From: Gaiellasilicea sp963745775
Lineage (GTDB): Bacteria; Actinomycetota; Thermoleophilia; Gaiellales; Gaiellaceae
DNA: 64,000 bases
Assembly (NCBI GenBank): GCA_963745775.1
Contig: CAVUYY010000009.1
Location: 348,357 to 412,356, forward strand
Direction of reading: 5' to 3'
Shown: one piece after another, positions 12,946 to 22,098 of the stretch
How the letters are laid out: every line of letters begins with the position of its first letter
Numbering within the stretch: the first letter of the stretch is position 1
Made by a program: the position numbers and the translations under genes
Notes under the pieces: generated by a model
Database searches by the model: none
Told to the model about the DNA's origin: nothing
Seen by the model: the letters and a program-made list of their open reading frames with translations, nothing else

Positions 12946-14346
12946 TCACGTCACGTTGGGCAGCGCGCGCACCGTCATCAGGACGCCGAGCCCGAGGATC
13001 AGGAGCGCGCTCACGGCGGGCAGCGCGCGGACGATCGGGCCGTCGAAGCTCATCCGCTTGAAGGTGCGCTGGGCGCCGATCGCGAGGAGTCCGATCCCGG
13101 AGACGACCGTTGCGAGCCCGATGCTGAAGGCAACGATCAGGAGCAGGCCGAACGCGACACGGTGCAGCGAGATCGCCGCGAGCAGGACGACGAGCGCCGT
13201 CGGACAGGGGAGGATCCCGCCCGAGATCCCGACGGCGACGAGCCCCTTGATCCCGGTTCCGGGCTCGGGCACGTGGCTGTGCCCGTGCTCTCCGTCGTGG
13301 CCGTGGTGGTGATCGTGGCCGTGCTCGTGGCTGTGACCGTTCACGGCCTGGTAACGCGAGCGAAGCACGATCACACCGACCGTGACGACGAGCAGCGCCG
13401 AGGCGAGGTTGAGCCACGGATAGAGATCCTCGGGAACGATGAACTCCGAGAGACCGAGCGTGACGAGGCCGAGCGCGAAGACACCGATCGTGTGCGTGAC
13501 CGTGACGATCCCCCCGAGCAGGAACGCGTGTCGCGGCTTGCCGCGCGTGCCGACCATGTAGCCGGCGATGATCGCCTTCCCGTGGCCGGGTGTGAGCGCG
13601 TGCGCAGCGCCCCAGAACATTGCGACGAGGAGCGCGACGAGCACGAAGCCGACGCTCAGCTCCTCCTCGGCGACGAGCGCAGCGAAACCGCTCTCGTTCG
13701 TCGTCGTCGCTCGACCGGAGGACTCGGCCGAGCCGTCGAGCGACGGCGGCACACCGCGCTCGGTTCCCGGCTCGAGCGTCGCCTGCGCGCTCGTCGCCTC
13801 GAGCGGACTCTGGAGCAGATCTTCCGGGTAGGCGCGCAGCCGATCGGTAGAGCTCTCTGCGGGCACCGAGCTTGAGGTCACGCTCGCGTCGAGATCGGCG
13901 CGGATCACGATCTCCTTCCAGCCGACTCGGCCCTTGGACGTCGAGTCGGCGATCGTGAGCTTCCGCGCAGCCGCCGCCGGGCCGGCATCGAGGACGAGCT
14001 CGAAGCGAGTCGTCTTCAGGCCGCCGACGCCCTGAGGGAACGTCAGCCGCCGCTCGAGCTCGCGGAGCTCCAGCCGCTCGCCGGCCGACCGGACCGAGAG
14101 GCCGCGCACGACGTCGGCCGCGAGCCGACTCGCGTACTCCTCGCGACCGAGCCGCGCGAGCTTCGAGCGATCCTGGAACGTCGGGATCTCGGCAAGGTCG
14201 AGGACGGTGAGGACGTAGAGCCGGTCGCCCGAGACGACGAGCTCGGAGTAGCGGTTCGTCGTGAAGTTGCCGAGCGGATGGGCCTCGGCGGCGGCGGGAG
14301 CGAGGAGCGCCGCAAGACAGGCGAGGAGAACGAGGACGCGCTTCAT
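12946..14346 (-). CDS. NicO/RcnA-type nickel-cobalt transporter with extracytoplasmic N-terminal domain
   Basis: 466 aa. Signal peptide (KRVLVLLACLAALLAPAAAEA), then a beta-rich domain beginning HPLGNFTTNRYSELVV, then six to seven membrane helices. The helices carry HALTPGHGKAIIAGYMVG and GISGGILPCPTALVVL, both NicO signatures, and a very His-rich loop (HSHEHGHDHHHGHDGE) near residue 345. I chose the ATG at 14346, which gives the signal peptide and a 4 bp overlap with the TPR gene. Frames extending further upstream only shadow that gene. Confidence 0.88.
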   Translation of the reverse strand: MKRVLVLLACLAALLAPAAAEAHPLGNFTTNRYSELVVSGDRLYVLTVLDLAEIPTFQDRSKLARLGREEYASRLAADVVRGLSVRSAGERLELRELERRLTFPQGVGGLKTTRFELVLDAGPAAAARKLTIADSTSKGRVGWKEIVIRADLDASVTSSSVPAESSTDRLRAYPEDLLQSPLEATSAQATLEPGTERGVPPSLDGSAESSGRATTTNESGFAALVAEEELSVGFVLVALLVAMFWGAAHALTPGHGKAIIAGYMVGTRGKPRHAFLLGGIVTVTHTIGVFALGLVTLGLSEFIVPEDLYPWLNLASALLVVTVGVIVLRSRYQAVNGHSHEHGHDHHHGHDGEHGHSHVPEPGTGIKGLVAVGISGGILPCPTALVVLLAAISLHRVAFGLLLIVAFSIGLATVVSGIGLLAIGAQRTFKRMSFDGPIVRALPAVSALLILGLGVLMTVRALPNVT

Positions 14347-15650
14347 GCGACGGCCTTTCGAGCCACCGGCGCCCAGAGGATCGAGAAGTGCGGGTTGAGG
14401 TCGAGTGCGCGGCCGAACCACGTCCTCGCCGCGGCCGAGTAGCCGAGACACCGCTCGATCATCCCGCGGTGGAAGTAGAAGGTCGCGTCGCGCTGCCCGA
14501 GCCGCAGCGAGCGCTCGGAAGCGACCCGCGCCTCGGCGCAGCGACCGTTGCGCGCGAGCGCCCAGGCGAGCACGTCGTCGCCCACCACCGAAGGCCGAAC
14601 GGCGCGAGCCGCGCGGGCGAGCCGGAGAGACTCGCGCAGGCGAATCCCGTGGTCGATCCGGAAGAGCGCCGTCTCGAGATCCGTCTCGACGCCGTTCGCG
14701 GCCTCGATCCGCTCGATCGCGCCGACCACGTCGTACTGCTCGCGCGCCTCCGCGGGCCGACCAGCGGCGGCGAGTAGATCGCCGAGCTGGCCGACGAGAT
14801 GCGGGAGGGGAATCGCCTCGATCGCCTGGCGCTGGAGCTCGATCGCCTTCTTTGTGCGCCCGCGGCCATGCTCGACCCGGGCGAGCGCGTCGAGTGCCGG
14901 CGCGTAGCCGGGGACGACGACAAGCGCGAGCCTGAAGGATGCGGCGGCGCGATCGACGCGCCCGACCGACCATTCGAGCTTGCCGCGCTCGACGGCGCTC
15001 CAGGCTGTCGCCTCGGGCCGGCCGATCGACGCGTCCAGAGCAAGATTCATCGCCTCGATCGCGCCGGGGACGTCGCCGGTCAGCTCACGGGCATAGGAGA
15101 CGCGCGCGTAGGAGGACGCGTTCGGCTTCAGCGCCGCCATCTTGTCGAATGCCTCGAACGCCTCGTCGTAGCGGCCGAGCTCGACGAGCGCGTCGCCGAC
15201 GATCCCGTAGGGCGCTGCGGACATCGGCGCCGCGGCTCGTGCCTTGCGGCCGAGCGCGAGCGCGTCGGCGAAGCGGTGCCGCGAGAGCGCCAGGCCGCCG
15301 AGACCTGTGAGCGCGTAGACATTCGTCGGCGCGAGCCGGTGCGCGCGGCGCAGCGCGGTCTCTGCGCGGGAGTAGAAGGCGGCGTCGCCCGTCTCGCGCG
15401 CTCGCTGCGCGTAGGCCAGACCGAGCAGAGCGTTCGTCTGGGCCGAATCCGGACGGGCACGCGCCTCGTCCTGAAGCCGGCGGAGCAGCGCCCCCGTGTC
15501 GCGCGAGCCGAACTCGGATCGGAGCGACTCGGCCTGGATGGGGCTCGTCGACGGCACCGGCTCGACCGCGCGTGACTCGCGGACGACGCCGCCGAGCAGA
15601 GCGCCGGCGGCGAGAGCGATGACGACGATGGTGGCGATCAGATATCTCAT
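14343..15650 (-). CDS. TPR-repeat protein, membrane-anchored or secreted
   Basis: 435 aa. N-terminal hydrophobic segment (residues 3-24) followed by about eight tetratricopeptide-like repeats, e.g. LGRYDEAFEAFDKMAALKPNA and YSAAARTWFGRALDLNP. TPRs serve as protein-binding scaffolds. The position between DUF4331 genes and a NicO transporter, with a 4 bp overlap to the latter, suggests a partner in the same envelope function. No enzyme motif. Confidence 0.85.
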   Translation of the reverse strand: MRYLIATIVVIALAAGALLGGVVRESRAVEPVPSTSPIQAESLRSEFGSRDTGALLRRLQDEARARPDSAQTNALLGLAYAQRARETGDAAFYSRAETALRRAHRLAPTNVYALTGLGGLALSRHRFADALALGRKARAAAPMSAAPYGIVGDALVELGRYDEAFEAFDKMAALKPNASSYARVSYARELTGDVPGAIEAMNLALDASIGRPEATAWSAVERGKLEWSVGRVDRAAASFRLALVVVPGYAPALDALARVEHGRGRTKKAIELQRQAIEAIPLPHLVGQLGDLLAAAGRPAEAREQYDVVGAIERIEAANGVETDLETALFRIDHGIRLRESLRLARAARAVRPSVVGDDVLAWALARNGRCAEARVASERSLRLGQRDATFYFHRGMIERCLGYSAAARTWFGRALDLNPHFSILWAPVARKAVA

Positions 15651-15707
15651 GGCGGTTTGCGGTTCGAGGGAGGGAGCCCGCAGGTGCGGACCCCCTCCAC
15701 TCGTGCG

Positions 15708-16994
15708 TTACGGCTTCTGCTGTCCCTTGGTGTTGCCGAACCCGGAGGACGGGTCTGCCTGGTACGGGAAGAAGCCCATCGAGCCGATGTCGCCGGCGTT
15801 GACGCCGTCGCCGAGCTCGACCTTGTTCCCCTTCAGGAACCCGGCCATCACACGCTCGGCGATGTCGATCACGTCGTCCTCGAGCCGGCGACCGTTGGGG
15901 AAGCCCCCGTTGTCGCCGCCGATGACCCCGAGCCGGCTCTGCCTGGCCTTCGGCGTCACCGGGATCGAGTAGTTCAGCCGCAGCAGGTCGGCCACGGTCG
16001 GGCCGGTGAAGTTCAGGCCCGTGACGCCGGTGCCGAACACGGCGACGAGATCGTCGCGGTTCGTCTCGGGCGCGTTCACCTTGTAGAGCTGGTTCATCAG
16101 CTTCGCGAGGATCGGCGTCACCACCGGTCCGGCGAACTGCTTGTCGTTGACCGGCGCCGAGCGGTTCCAGACGTCCTTGAAGGGCGTCGGCACGACGACC
16201 TCGTTGACGAGCGGGTTGCCGATGCGGGAGACCTGCGTCCAGCCCCGCTTGAGCTTCCCGTTCACGGTCACGTTCTGCCGCTCGGTCGACGACCAGATGC
16301 CGATCGTCGAGTTCCTGGCGTTGAGCTCCGCGATCGGGATCTGGAGCGCGATCGAGTGGACGGCGTAGCCGGCGAAGAAGTCCTTGCCGCCGCCGTTGGC
16401 ACCCGTGCCCTTGCGGAACGCGACCAGGTCGAAGATCGCGCCGATGTCGCCGAAGAACGCGTCGTCGCGCTGACCTGCGAAGACGTTGACGTTGCCTGCC
16501 CTCACGACCGCCTTGGCGGCGAGCTGACGATAGTTCGGCGTCGAGCGCGGGCCGATGTTGTTCGGCGGGGTCTTGCCGCGCGCGACGAGCTTGCGGTTCT
16601 TCCACATCGACCAGCTCTGGACGGTGTTGCCGAGGAACGCAGGCCCGGCGCTCCGGCCGAACCGGAACTCGTAGACCGTGTCGGCCCGGGCGTCGCCCGT
16701 CCGGTCGATCGAGATCTTGTACTTCGCCGACGGCGAGAACGTGTAGTAGTTCGGGCCGGCCGCCGTGTCCTCGCCCGGGATCCAGTTCGAGACGATCGTG
16801 ACCGTGCTCGGCCGATCCGGGCTTCGGAACGCGTAGAGGTCGGTGTTGTCGGCGCTCGGGTCCTCCGCGATCAGCGGTGCTTCGCGATGGCTCGACGCGG
16901 TTCCGGCGCTCGGGCCGGAACCGACGACCGCGGCGCCGAGTGCCGCCAGGGCGGTGGCGAGGATCGCCACAAGCGCCAGGATTGCTTTCTTCAT
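15708..16994 (-). CDS. DUF4331 secreted protein, copy 2
   Basis: 428 aa. Signal peptide (MKKAILALVAILATALAALG) then SHREAPLIAEDP and DNTDLYAF, the DUF4331 hallmark, with the later GDNGGFPNGRR-DDVIDIA motif near the end. Function of the family is unknown. Start ATG at 16994 chosen over one 19 codons upstream because it is preceded by AAGGAG and begins the signal peptide. Clearly a paralogue of the upstream gene. Confidence 0.88.
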   Translation of the reverse strand: MKKAILALVAILATALAALGAAVVGSGPSAGTASSHREAPLIAEDPSADNTDLYAFRSPDRPSTVTIVSNWIPGEDTAAGPNYYTFSPSAKYKISIDRTGDARADTVYEFRFGRSAGPAFLGNTVQSWSMWKNRKLVARGKTPPNNIGPRSTPNYRQLAAKAVVRAGNVNVFAGQRDDAFFGDIGAIFDLVAFRKGTGANGGGKDFFAGYAVHSIALQIPIAELNARNSTIGIWSSTERQNVTVNGKLKRGWTQVSRIGNPLVNEVVVPTPFKDVWNRSAPVNDKQFAGPVVTPILAKLMNQLYKVNAPETNRDDLVAVFGTGVTGLNFTGPTVADLLRLNYSIPVTPKARQSRLGVIGGDNGGFPNGRRLEDDVIDIAERVMAGFLKGNKVELGDGVNAGDIGSMGFFPYQADPSSGFGNTKGQQKP

Positions 16995-17063
16995 CTCTTC
17001 CAACTCCTTGGTCGATAGCGGGGTGCGGCGTTGGTTCGCCGCACCCCGCATCTCGGTTCGTGC

Positions 17064-18578
17064 TTACGGGCCGCCGGGTGCCCCGTGGTGGACGTGCTCG
17101 TAGCCCTGATGCGGCTCTCCCGCATAGGGGAAGTTGACGTGGAACGGACGATCGTTCTCGTCCACGCCGTCGCCGAGCAGGTTGTTCGGCGAGCGGTTCG
17201 CGTTGCCGCCGCACTCGCCGAGCGCGGCGACGACCGGGCCGACGACCGGGCCGTAGCCGCAGGCGAACGCCCGCAGCTCGACGTCGGTGACGTCGTCCTC
17301 GAGCCGCCTCCCGTTCGGGAAGCCTGCCAGGTCGCCTCCGACCACGCCGAGGCGGTTGCCCGCACCGGCCGCTGCGGACGGGGCGATCCCCGTGTTGAGG
17401 CGGATCAGATCGGCCAGCGTGGAGCCGGTGTTGTTCAGGTTGATCGGACCTCCGACCGCCCGCAGATCCACACCCGTGAGCAGGATCGCGACGAGATCGT
17501 CGCGACTCGTCTCGGGCGCGTTGTCGAGCGCCGCGTACAGCCCGTTCTCGAGCCTCGTCACCTCGGGCTCGAGGTACTCGTTCACGTACTGCGAGTCCCC
17601 GGAGGGATCGGACGCGTTCCAGCCGTCCTTCCGCGGAATCGGGATCACGGCCTCGTTGATCAGCGGGTTCGCGAGGCGCGAGACCTGCACGAAGCCGCCC
17701 TCGCCCTTGACCACCCCGTCCTGCTGGCGGATCTGGACGCGCTGCCGGCTTGCGGACGCATAGACGCCGATCACCGCGTCGGGATCGTTCGGCCCGGTCG
17801 GGACCGCCTGATCCTTCGTCAGCTGGGCGATCGGGATCTGGATCGCGATCGCGTGCGTGTTGAAGCCGCCGACTCCGTCGACGCCGGCGGCGTCCGCAGG
17901 ACCTGGAATCGCGTGGAGCGAGTTGAACGGCCGCAGACCGGCGAGATCGAACACCGAGCCGAGATCGACGAAGAACGGATCGTCGGTCTGGCCGGCGTAC
18001 ACCTTGCCGCCGCCCGGCAGGTCGCTGACCGCTGCGGCCATCAGCGAGCCGTAGCTCGGCGTCGAGCGCGGGCCGATGTTGACGGGCGGGGTCGGGAGGT
18101 TGCTCGCCAGGAGCGTCCCCTTGCCCTTGCCGTCGACGCGCGTGACGCTGTAGTACTGCGGTCGGTTCCAGTCCGTGTCCGACAGCGTGTTGATCGGCCC
18201 CGTGTTGTAGAGGAACGTGTCCGGGTTGCGGGTCTCGGTCCGGAAGCGGAACTGGTAGCTGATGTCCTCCGCGCCGTCGCCCGTGTTGTCGACCTTCAGC
18301 TCGTAGAGCACGCCTTCGCCGAACGCGTGGAAGTTCGGTCCTCCGGCAGGCTCCTCGAGCGGGATGTAGTTCGCCACGATCGTGACCGTGTCCGGCCGAT
18401 CGGGGCTCACGAACGCGTAGACGTCCGTGTTGTCGGCGACCGGATCCTCGGAGATCAGCGGCGCCTCCCTGTGGCTCGATGCGGTGCTCGTCCCGGGCGA
18501 AGGCCCGACGACGGCGGCAGCGAGCACAGCGAGTACGGCGACGGTGATGACACCGGTCGCCAGGATTCTCGCCTTCAT
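17064..18578 (-). CDS. DUF4331 secreted protein, copy 1
   Basis: 504 aa. Signal peptide, then SHREAPLISEDPVADNTDVYAF, and near the C-terminus GGDLAGFPNGRRLEDDVTD, both shared with the next gene. ATG at 18578 is preceded by AAGGAGGG. First gene of a minus-strand set DUF4331-DUF4331-TPR-NicO, divergent from the ECF sigma gene, which is a natural candidate regulator of the set. Confidence 0.88.
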   Translation of the reverse strand: MKARILATGVITVAVLAVLAAAVVGPSPGTSTASSHREAPLISEDPVADNTDVYAFVSPDRPDTVTIVANYIPLEEPAGGPNFHAFGEGVLYELKVDNTGDGAEDISYQFRFRTETRNPDTFLYNTGPINTLSDTDWNRPQYYSVTRVDGKGKGTLLASNLPTPPVNIGPRSTPSYGSLMAAAVSDLPGGGKVYAGQTDDPFFVDLGSVFDLAGLRPFNSLHAIPGPADAAGVDGVGGFNTHAIAIQIPIAQLTKDQAVPTGPNDPDAVIGVYASASRQRVQIRQQDGVVKGEGGFVQVSRLANPLINEAVIPIPRKDGWNASDPSGDSQYVNEYLEPEVTRLENGLYAALDNAPETSRDDLVAILLTGVDLRAVGGPINLNNTGSTLADLIRLNTGIAPSAAAGAGNRLGVVGGDLAGFPNGRRLEDDVTDVELRAFACGYGPVVGPVVAALGECGGNANRSPNNLLGDGVDENDRPFHVNFPYAGEPHQGYEHVHHGAPGGP

Positions 18579-18754
18579 TCCCACCCTCCTTGTCGTGATG
18601 ACGCCGCTGATTCGGGCTCTCGGGCGAGTCGGTTCGCGGGCGGGGAGAGTTCAGCGCGAGCAAACCAAAGGTGGAGACGGAGCGAACCACGGGCATGATC
18701 GTCTTCGCACCCACGGTGCTAGCGTTCGGCTCCCGTCCGAGGCGGACGGCGCCG

Positions 18755-19342
18755 ATGCGCATCCGCGACCACGCCCACCTGTCGGACGAAGCACTCGTCG
18801 CACTGGTGGCGCGCTCCGACGAAGCGGCGCTCGCCGAGCTCTACGACCGGGTCGGCGGCATCGCCTACGGCCTCGCCTATCGCGTTCTGCGCGACGAGTC
18901 CCTCGCCGAGGATGCGGTTCAGGAGGCGTTTCTCGGGCTCTGGCGCGCGGCGGCAACCTTCATCCCCGAGCGCGCGAAGGCGTCGACGTGGATCCTCACC
19001 CTGGTCCATCGGCGCGCGGTCGATCTCGTGCGACGCGAGGAGCGGCGCCGGTCGGAGCCCCTCGAGGACGCGCCCGAGGCTGCCAGCGGCTCGGCGGAGG
19101 AGAGCGCCTGGCTCCACTTCGAGCGCGAGCGGGTTCAGGTCGCGCTGCGGCTGCTCCCGGATCAGCAACGCGAGGCGATCGAGCTTGCGTACTACGGTGG
19201 CTTTACCCAGTCCGAGCTCGCGGCGCGCCTCGGCCAACCGCTCGGCACGATCAAGAGCAGGATGTTCTCCGGGCTCTCGCGGCTGCGCGAGCTCCTGGAC
19301 GAAACCCCGGAGAAGGACGCATGGACGACCACCACGAGCTGA
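18755..19342 (+). CDS. ECF RNA polymerase sigma factor
   Basis: 195 aa. Region 2 (ALAELYDRVGGIAYGLAYRVL-DEALAEDAVQEAFLGLWR-type) and region 4 (LLPDQQREAIELAYYGGFTQSELAARLGQPLGTIKSRM) are complete. Close to the SigK group in layout. The ATG at 18755 is my choice; an upstream in-frame ATG at 18671 would add a tail without family support. Overlaps the anti-sigma gene by 22 bp. Divergent from the DUF4331 operon. Confidence 0.9.
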   Translation: MRIRDHAHLSDEALVALVARSDEAALAELYDRVGGIAYGLAYRVLRDESLAEDAVQEAFLGLWRAAATFIPERAKASTWILTLVHRRAVDLVRREERRRSEPLEDAPEAASGSAEESAWLHFERERVQVALRLLPDQQREAIELAYYGGFTQSELAARLGQPLGTIKSRMFSGLSRLRELLDETPEKDAWTTTTS

Positions 19343-19989
19343 CCGCCGCCTACGCGCTCGACGCCCTCGACCCGCAGGAGCGGGAGCGATACGAGACCCA
19401 TCTCGCCACGTGCGAGAGCTGTCGGGAGGAGCTCGCCTCCTTCTGGGCGGTCTCGGGGGCTCTGGCGCACGCCGCCGCAGGACCCGTCCCCGCACCCGCC
19501 CTGCGCGAGCGGATCCTGGCGGAGGCCCGGAGCGAGCGCCCGAACGTCGTCCCGCTTCGACCCCGGTTCGCCGTTCCCGTGCTCGCGTCCGTTGCCGCCG
19601 TCGCCGCCGTCACGGCAATCGCTGTCGGGATCTGGGCGGCAGGGCTCTCGCGCGACCTCGACGCCGCGAACGGCGAGCTCGCGGTACTCGGCGATCCGGA
19701 TGCGGAGGTGTTCGAGAGCGCGAGCGGCGAGGCGAGCCTGGTGGTCACGCCCGAGGGCGACGCCGCGCTGATCGTGCGGCAGCTCGCTCCCGCGCCGGAC
19801 GGCAAGGACTACCAGATCTGGGTCTTCGAGAACGGGGTTCCACAGGACGCAGGGCTGTTCGAGCGGCCGGGAGTGGCGCCCCTGACTCGGCAGGTCGAGC
19901 CGGGCCAGATGATCGCGATCACGCTCGAGCCCGACGGCGGCGTCGACGCTCCCACAGGCGCGCCGGTCTTCACCGCCTCGGCGGCGTAG
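19321..19989 (+). CDS. Zinc-finger anti-sigma factor, RskA type
   Basis: 222 aa. The N-terminal anti-sigma domain has the zinc motif H-LAT-C-ES-C near residues 28-34. A membrane helix (VPVLASVAAVAAVTAIAVGIW) lies near residues 83-103, and the extracytoplasmic RskA domain (DYQIWVFENGVPQDAG) follows. It would hold the ECF sigma factor inactive at the membrane until released by proteolysis. Overlaps the sigma gene by 22 bp, the usual arrangement for translational coupling. Confidence 0.9.
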   Translation: MDDHHELTAAYALDALDPQERERYETHLATCESCREELASFWAVSGALAHAAAGPVPAPALRERILAEARSERPNVVPLRPRFAVPVLASVAAVAAVTAIAVGIWAAGLSRDLDAANGELAVLGDPDAEVFESASGEASLVVTPEGDAALIVRQLAPAPDGKDYQIWVFENGVPQDAGLFERPGVAPLTRQVEPGQMIAITLEPDGGVDAPTGAPVFTASAA

Positions 19990-20080
19990 CCGCCCGCGCG
20001 GCGAGCGCGTGCTCCGCTCGTTGCACTTCCTGCGCGAAGGCGTGACGAAGGCGCGCCGACCCCCTCCGTACACTCGCTCG

Positions 20081-22084
20081 ATGAGCACGTTGACGCCTGA
20101 GCTGACCCGGCTCTTCGGCTTTCCCGGCTTCCGCCCGGGCCAGGAGCGGGTCGTCCGCGCCGCGGTCGAGGGGCGCGACACGCTCGCCCTCATGCCCACC
20201 GGCTCCGGGAAATCGCTCACGTATCAGCTCGCGGCGATGCTCCGGCCGACACCGACGCTCGTCCTCAGTCCGCTGATCGCGCTGATGAAGGATCAGGTGG
20301 ACAAGCTGCCGCCGGCAGTCGCCGAGCAGGCGACGCTGATCAACTCCTCGCTCGAGCCGGACGAGGCGGCGCGGCGACTGCGTGGCGTCGCCGAGCGGCG
20401 CTACCGGCTCCTCTACGCCGCTCCCGAGCGCCTGCGTCAGCGAGCCTTCGTCGAGGCGCTGGCCGAGATCGACGTCGGGCTCGTGGTGATCGACGAGGTG
20501 CACTGCGTCAGCATGTGGGGGCACGATTTCCGCCCGGACTACCTCTTCATCCGGCGCGCGCTCGAGCGGCTCGGCCGGCCGGCCATCCTGGGGATGACCG
20601 CAACGGCGACCCCCGAGACGGAGCGCCAGATCGCGGAGGCGCTCGGCCGCGAGCCGGAAGTCGTGCGTACGTCCGTCGTCCGGCCGAACCTCCGCTACGA
20701 CGTCGAGCTCGTCGAGAACGAGGACGATCGCCTGCGTGCCCTCGTGCGGCGGCTGCACGCACTTCGCGGCGCCTCGGCGATCGTCTACGCGCGCTCGCGG
20801 CTCTCGTGCGAGAAGCTCGCCCGCACGCTCCGAGCCCACGATCTCGGCGCGGCCCACTACCACGCCGGGCTCGAGCCGGACGAGCGCTCGGCGACCCAGG
20901 AGGCGTTTGCCGAGGGACGCGTCCAGACCGTCGTCGCGACGACGGCGTTCGGGATGGGAATCGACAAGCCCGACATCCGCCTCGTCGCCCTCTACAACTA
21001 CCCGGAGTCGCTCGAGGGCTACGTCCAGATGATCGGCAGAGCAGGACGCGACGATCGTCCGTCGGACACGCTCCTGCTCGCGAGTCGCTCGGATGCGAGC
21101 ACGCTGAAGCGCTTCGCCCGCTCGGACATCCCCACGCGCGCCGACCTCCGGGCCGTCTACGCGCAACTCCGCCACCGCGTCGAGGTGCGGCCCGAGGAGC
21201 TGGGATCCGGCTCGCGCGACGAGGCGGATCCGCGCGTGCTCGTCGGGATGCTCGAGCAGGTCGGGCTCGTCCGCCGAGGCTTCGACATCGGTCGCTCGAT
21301 GCAGATCGAGGTGCCGGAGCCGCCTCCCGACTCGGGCGAGCGGATCGACGCGCTGCTGGCGCGGTACGAGCACGAGGCGCTCGGGCGCGCCGAGCGGCTC
21401 GTTCGCTTCGCCGAGTCGTCCCGCTGTCGTCATCGGCAGGTCGCGGAGCACTTCGGCGAGACGCTGGCGGAGGACTGCGGGATGTGCGACGTCTGCTCGC
21501 CGCTCGCCGCCGTCGAGCCCTCCGAGGCGGCGGCACCGCCGCTGCCCGAGGAGATCGGCGCCACGATCTACCGCACGGTGGCCGAGCTCCGCTGGCCGCT
21601 CGGCCGCACCGGCCTCACGGCCCTTCTCCGCGGCGCCATGAGCGCCCCCAGGTCCGCCCGCCGCTCGAGCGCGTTCGGCGTCCTCGCCGCTGCGAGCCAG
21701 GCTGATGTCAAGCGCTGGATCCAGCTCCTCGAGGTCGCGGGAGCGCTCGAGGTCTTCGAGAGCGAGGACGGCTTCCGCCTGCTGCGCGCCGTCCCGAACG
21801 CGAGTGTGCCCGCGATCTCCAAGCGCGCCGGCTCGGCCGCGGCCGACTCCGTCGAGCCGGCGGACGAGAGCCTGTTCGAGCAGCTCCGCGCCTGGCGGCT
21901 CGAGCGGGCGCGCACGGACGAGGTTCCCGCCTTCGTCGTGCTTCACGACGCCACGCTGCGCGAGCTCGCGAGCAGCAAGCCGACGTCCCGTGACGAGCTC
22001 GCCGGCGTGAAGGGTCTCGGGCCGGCGAAGCTCGAGCGCTACGCCGACGACGTGCTCGCGCTGATTTCCGCTGCAAACGCCTAG
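20081..22084 (+). CDS. recQ: ATP-dependent DNA helicase RecQ
   Basis: 667 aa. Walker A MPTGSGKS near residue 44, DEVHCVSMWGHDFRP (the DEAH box with the aromatic loop) near residue 145, and helicase motif VI QMIGRAGRD. The zinc-binding cysteines (CRHRQ...CGMCDVC) lie near residue 450, and a C-terminal HRDC domain (ASSKPTSRDELAGVKGLGPAKLERY) is complete. Unwinds 3'-5' in recombination and fork repair. ATG at 20081 puts the Gln motif at the expected distance; longer starts add a basic tail only. Confidence 0.93.
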   Translation: MSTLTPELTRLFGFPGFRPGQERVVRAAVEGRDTLALMPTGSGKSLTYQLAAMLRPTPTLVLSPLIALMKDQVDKLPPAVAEQATLINSSLEPDEAARRLRGVAERRYRLLYAAPERLRQRAFVEALAEIDVGLVVIDEVHCVSMWGHDFRPDYLFIRRALERLGRPAILGMTATATPETERQIAEALGREPEVVRTSVVRPNLRYDVELVENEDDRLRALVRRLHALRGASAIVYARSRLSCEKLARTLRAHDLGAAHYHAGLEPDERSATQEAFAEGRVQTVVATTAFGMGIDKPDIRLVALYNYPESLEGYVQMIGRAGRDDRPSDTLLLASRSDASTLKRFARSDIPTRADLRAVYAQLRHRVEVRPEELGSGSRDEADPRVLVGMLEQVGLVRRGFDIGRSMQIEVPEPPPDSGERIDALLARYEHEALGRAERLVRFAESSRCRHRQVAEHFGETLAEDCGMCDVCSPLAAVEPSEAAAPPLPEEIGATIYRTVAELRWPLGRTGLTALLRGAMSAPRSARRSSAFGVLAAASQADVKRWIQLLEVAGALEVFESEDGFRLLRAVPNASVPAISKRAGSAAADSVEPADESLFEQLRAWRLERARTDEVPAFVVLHDATLRELASSKPTSRDELAGVKGLGPAKLERYADDVLALISAANA

Positions 22085-22098
22085 CTAGACTTCGCCGC

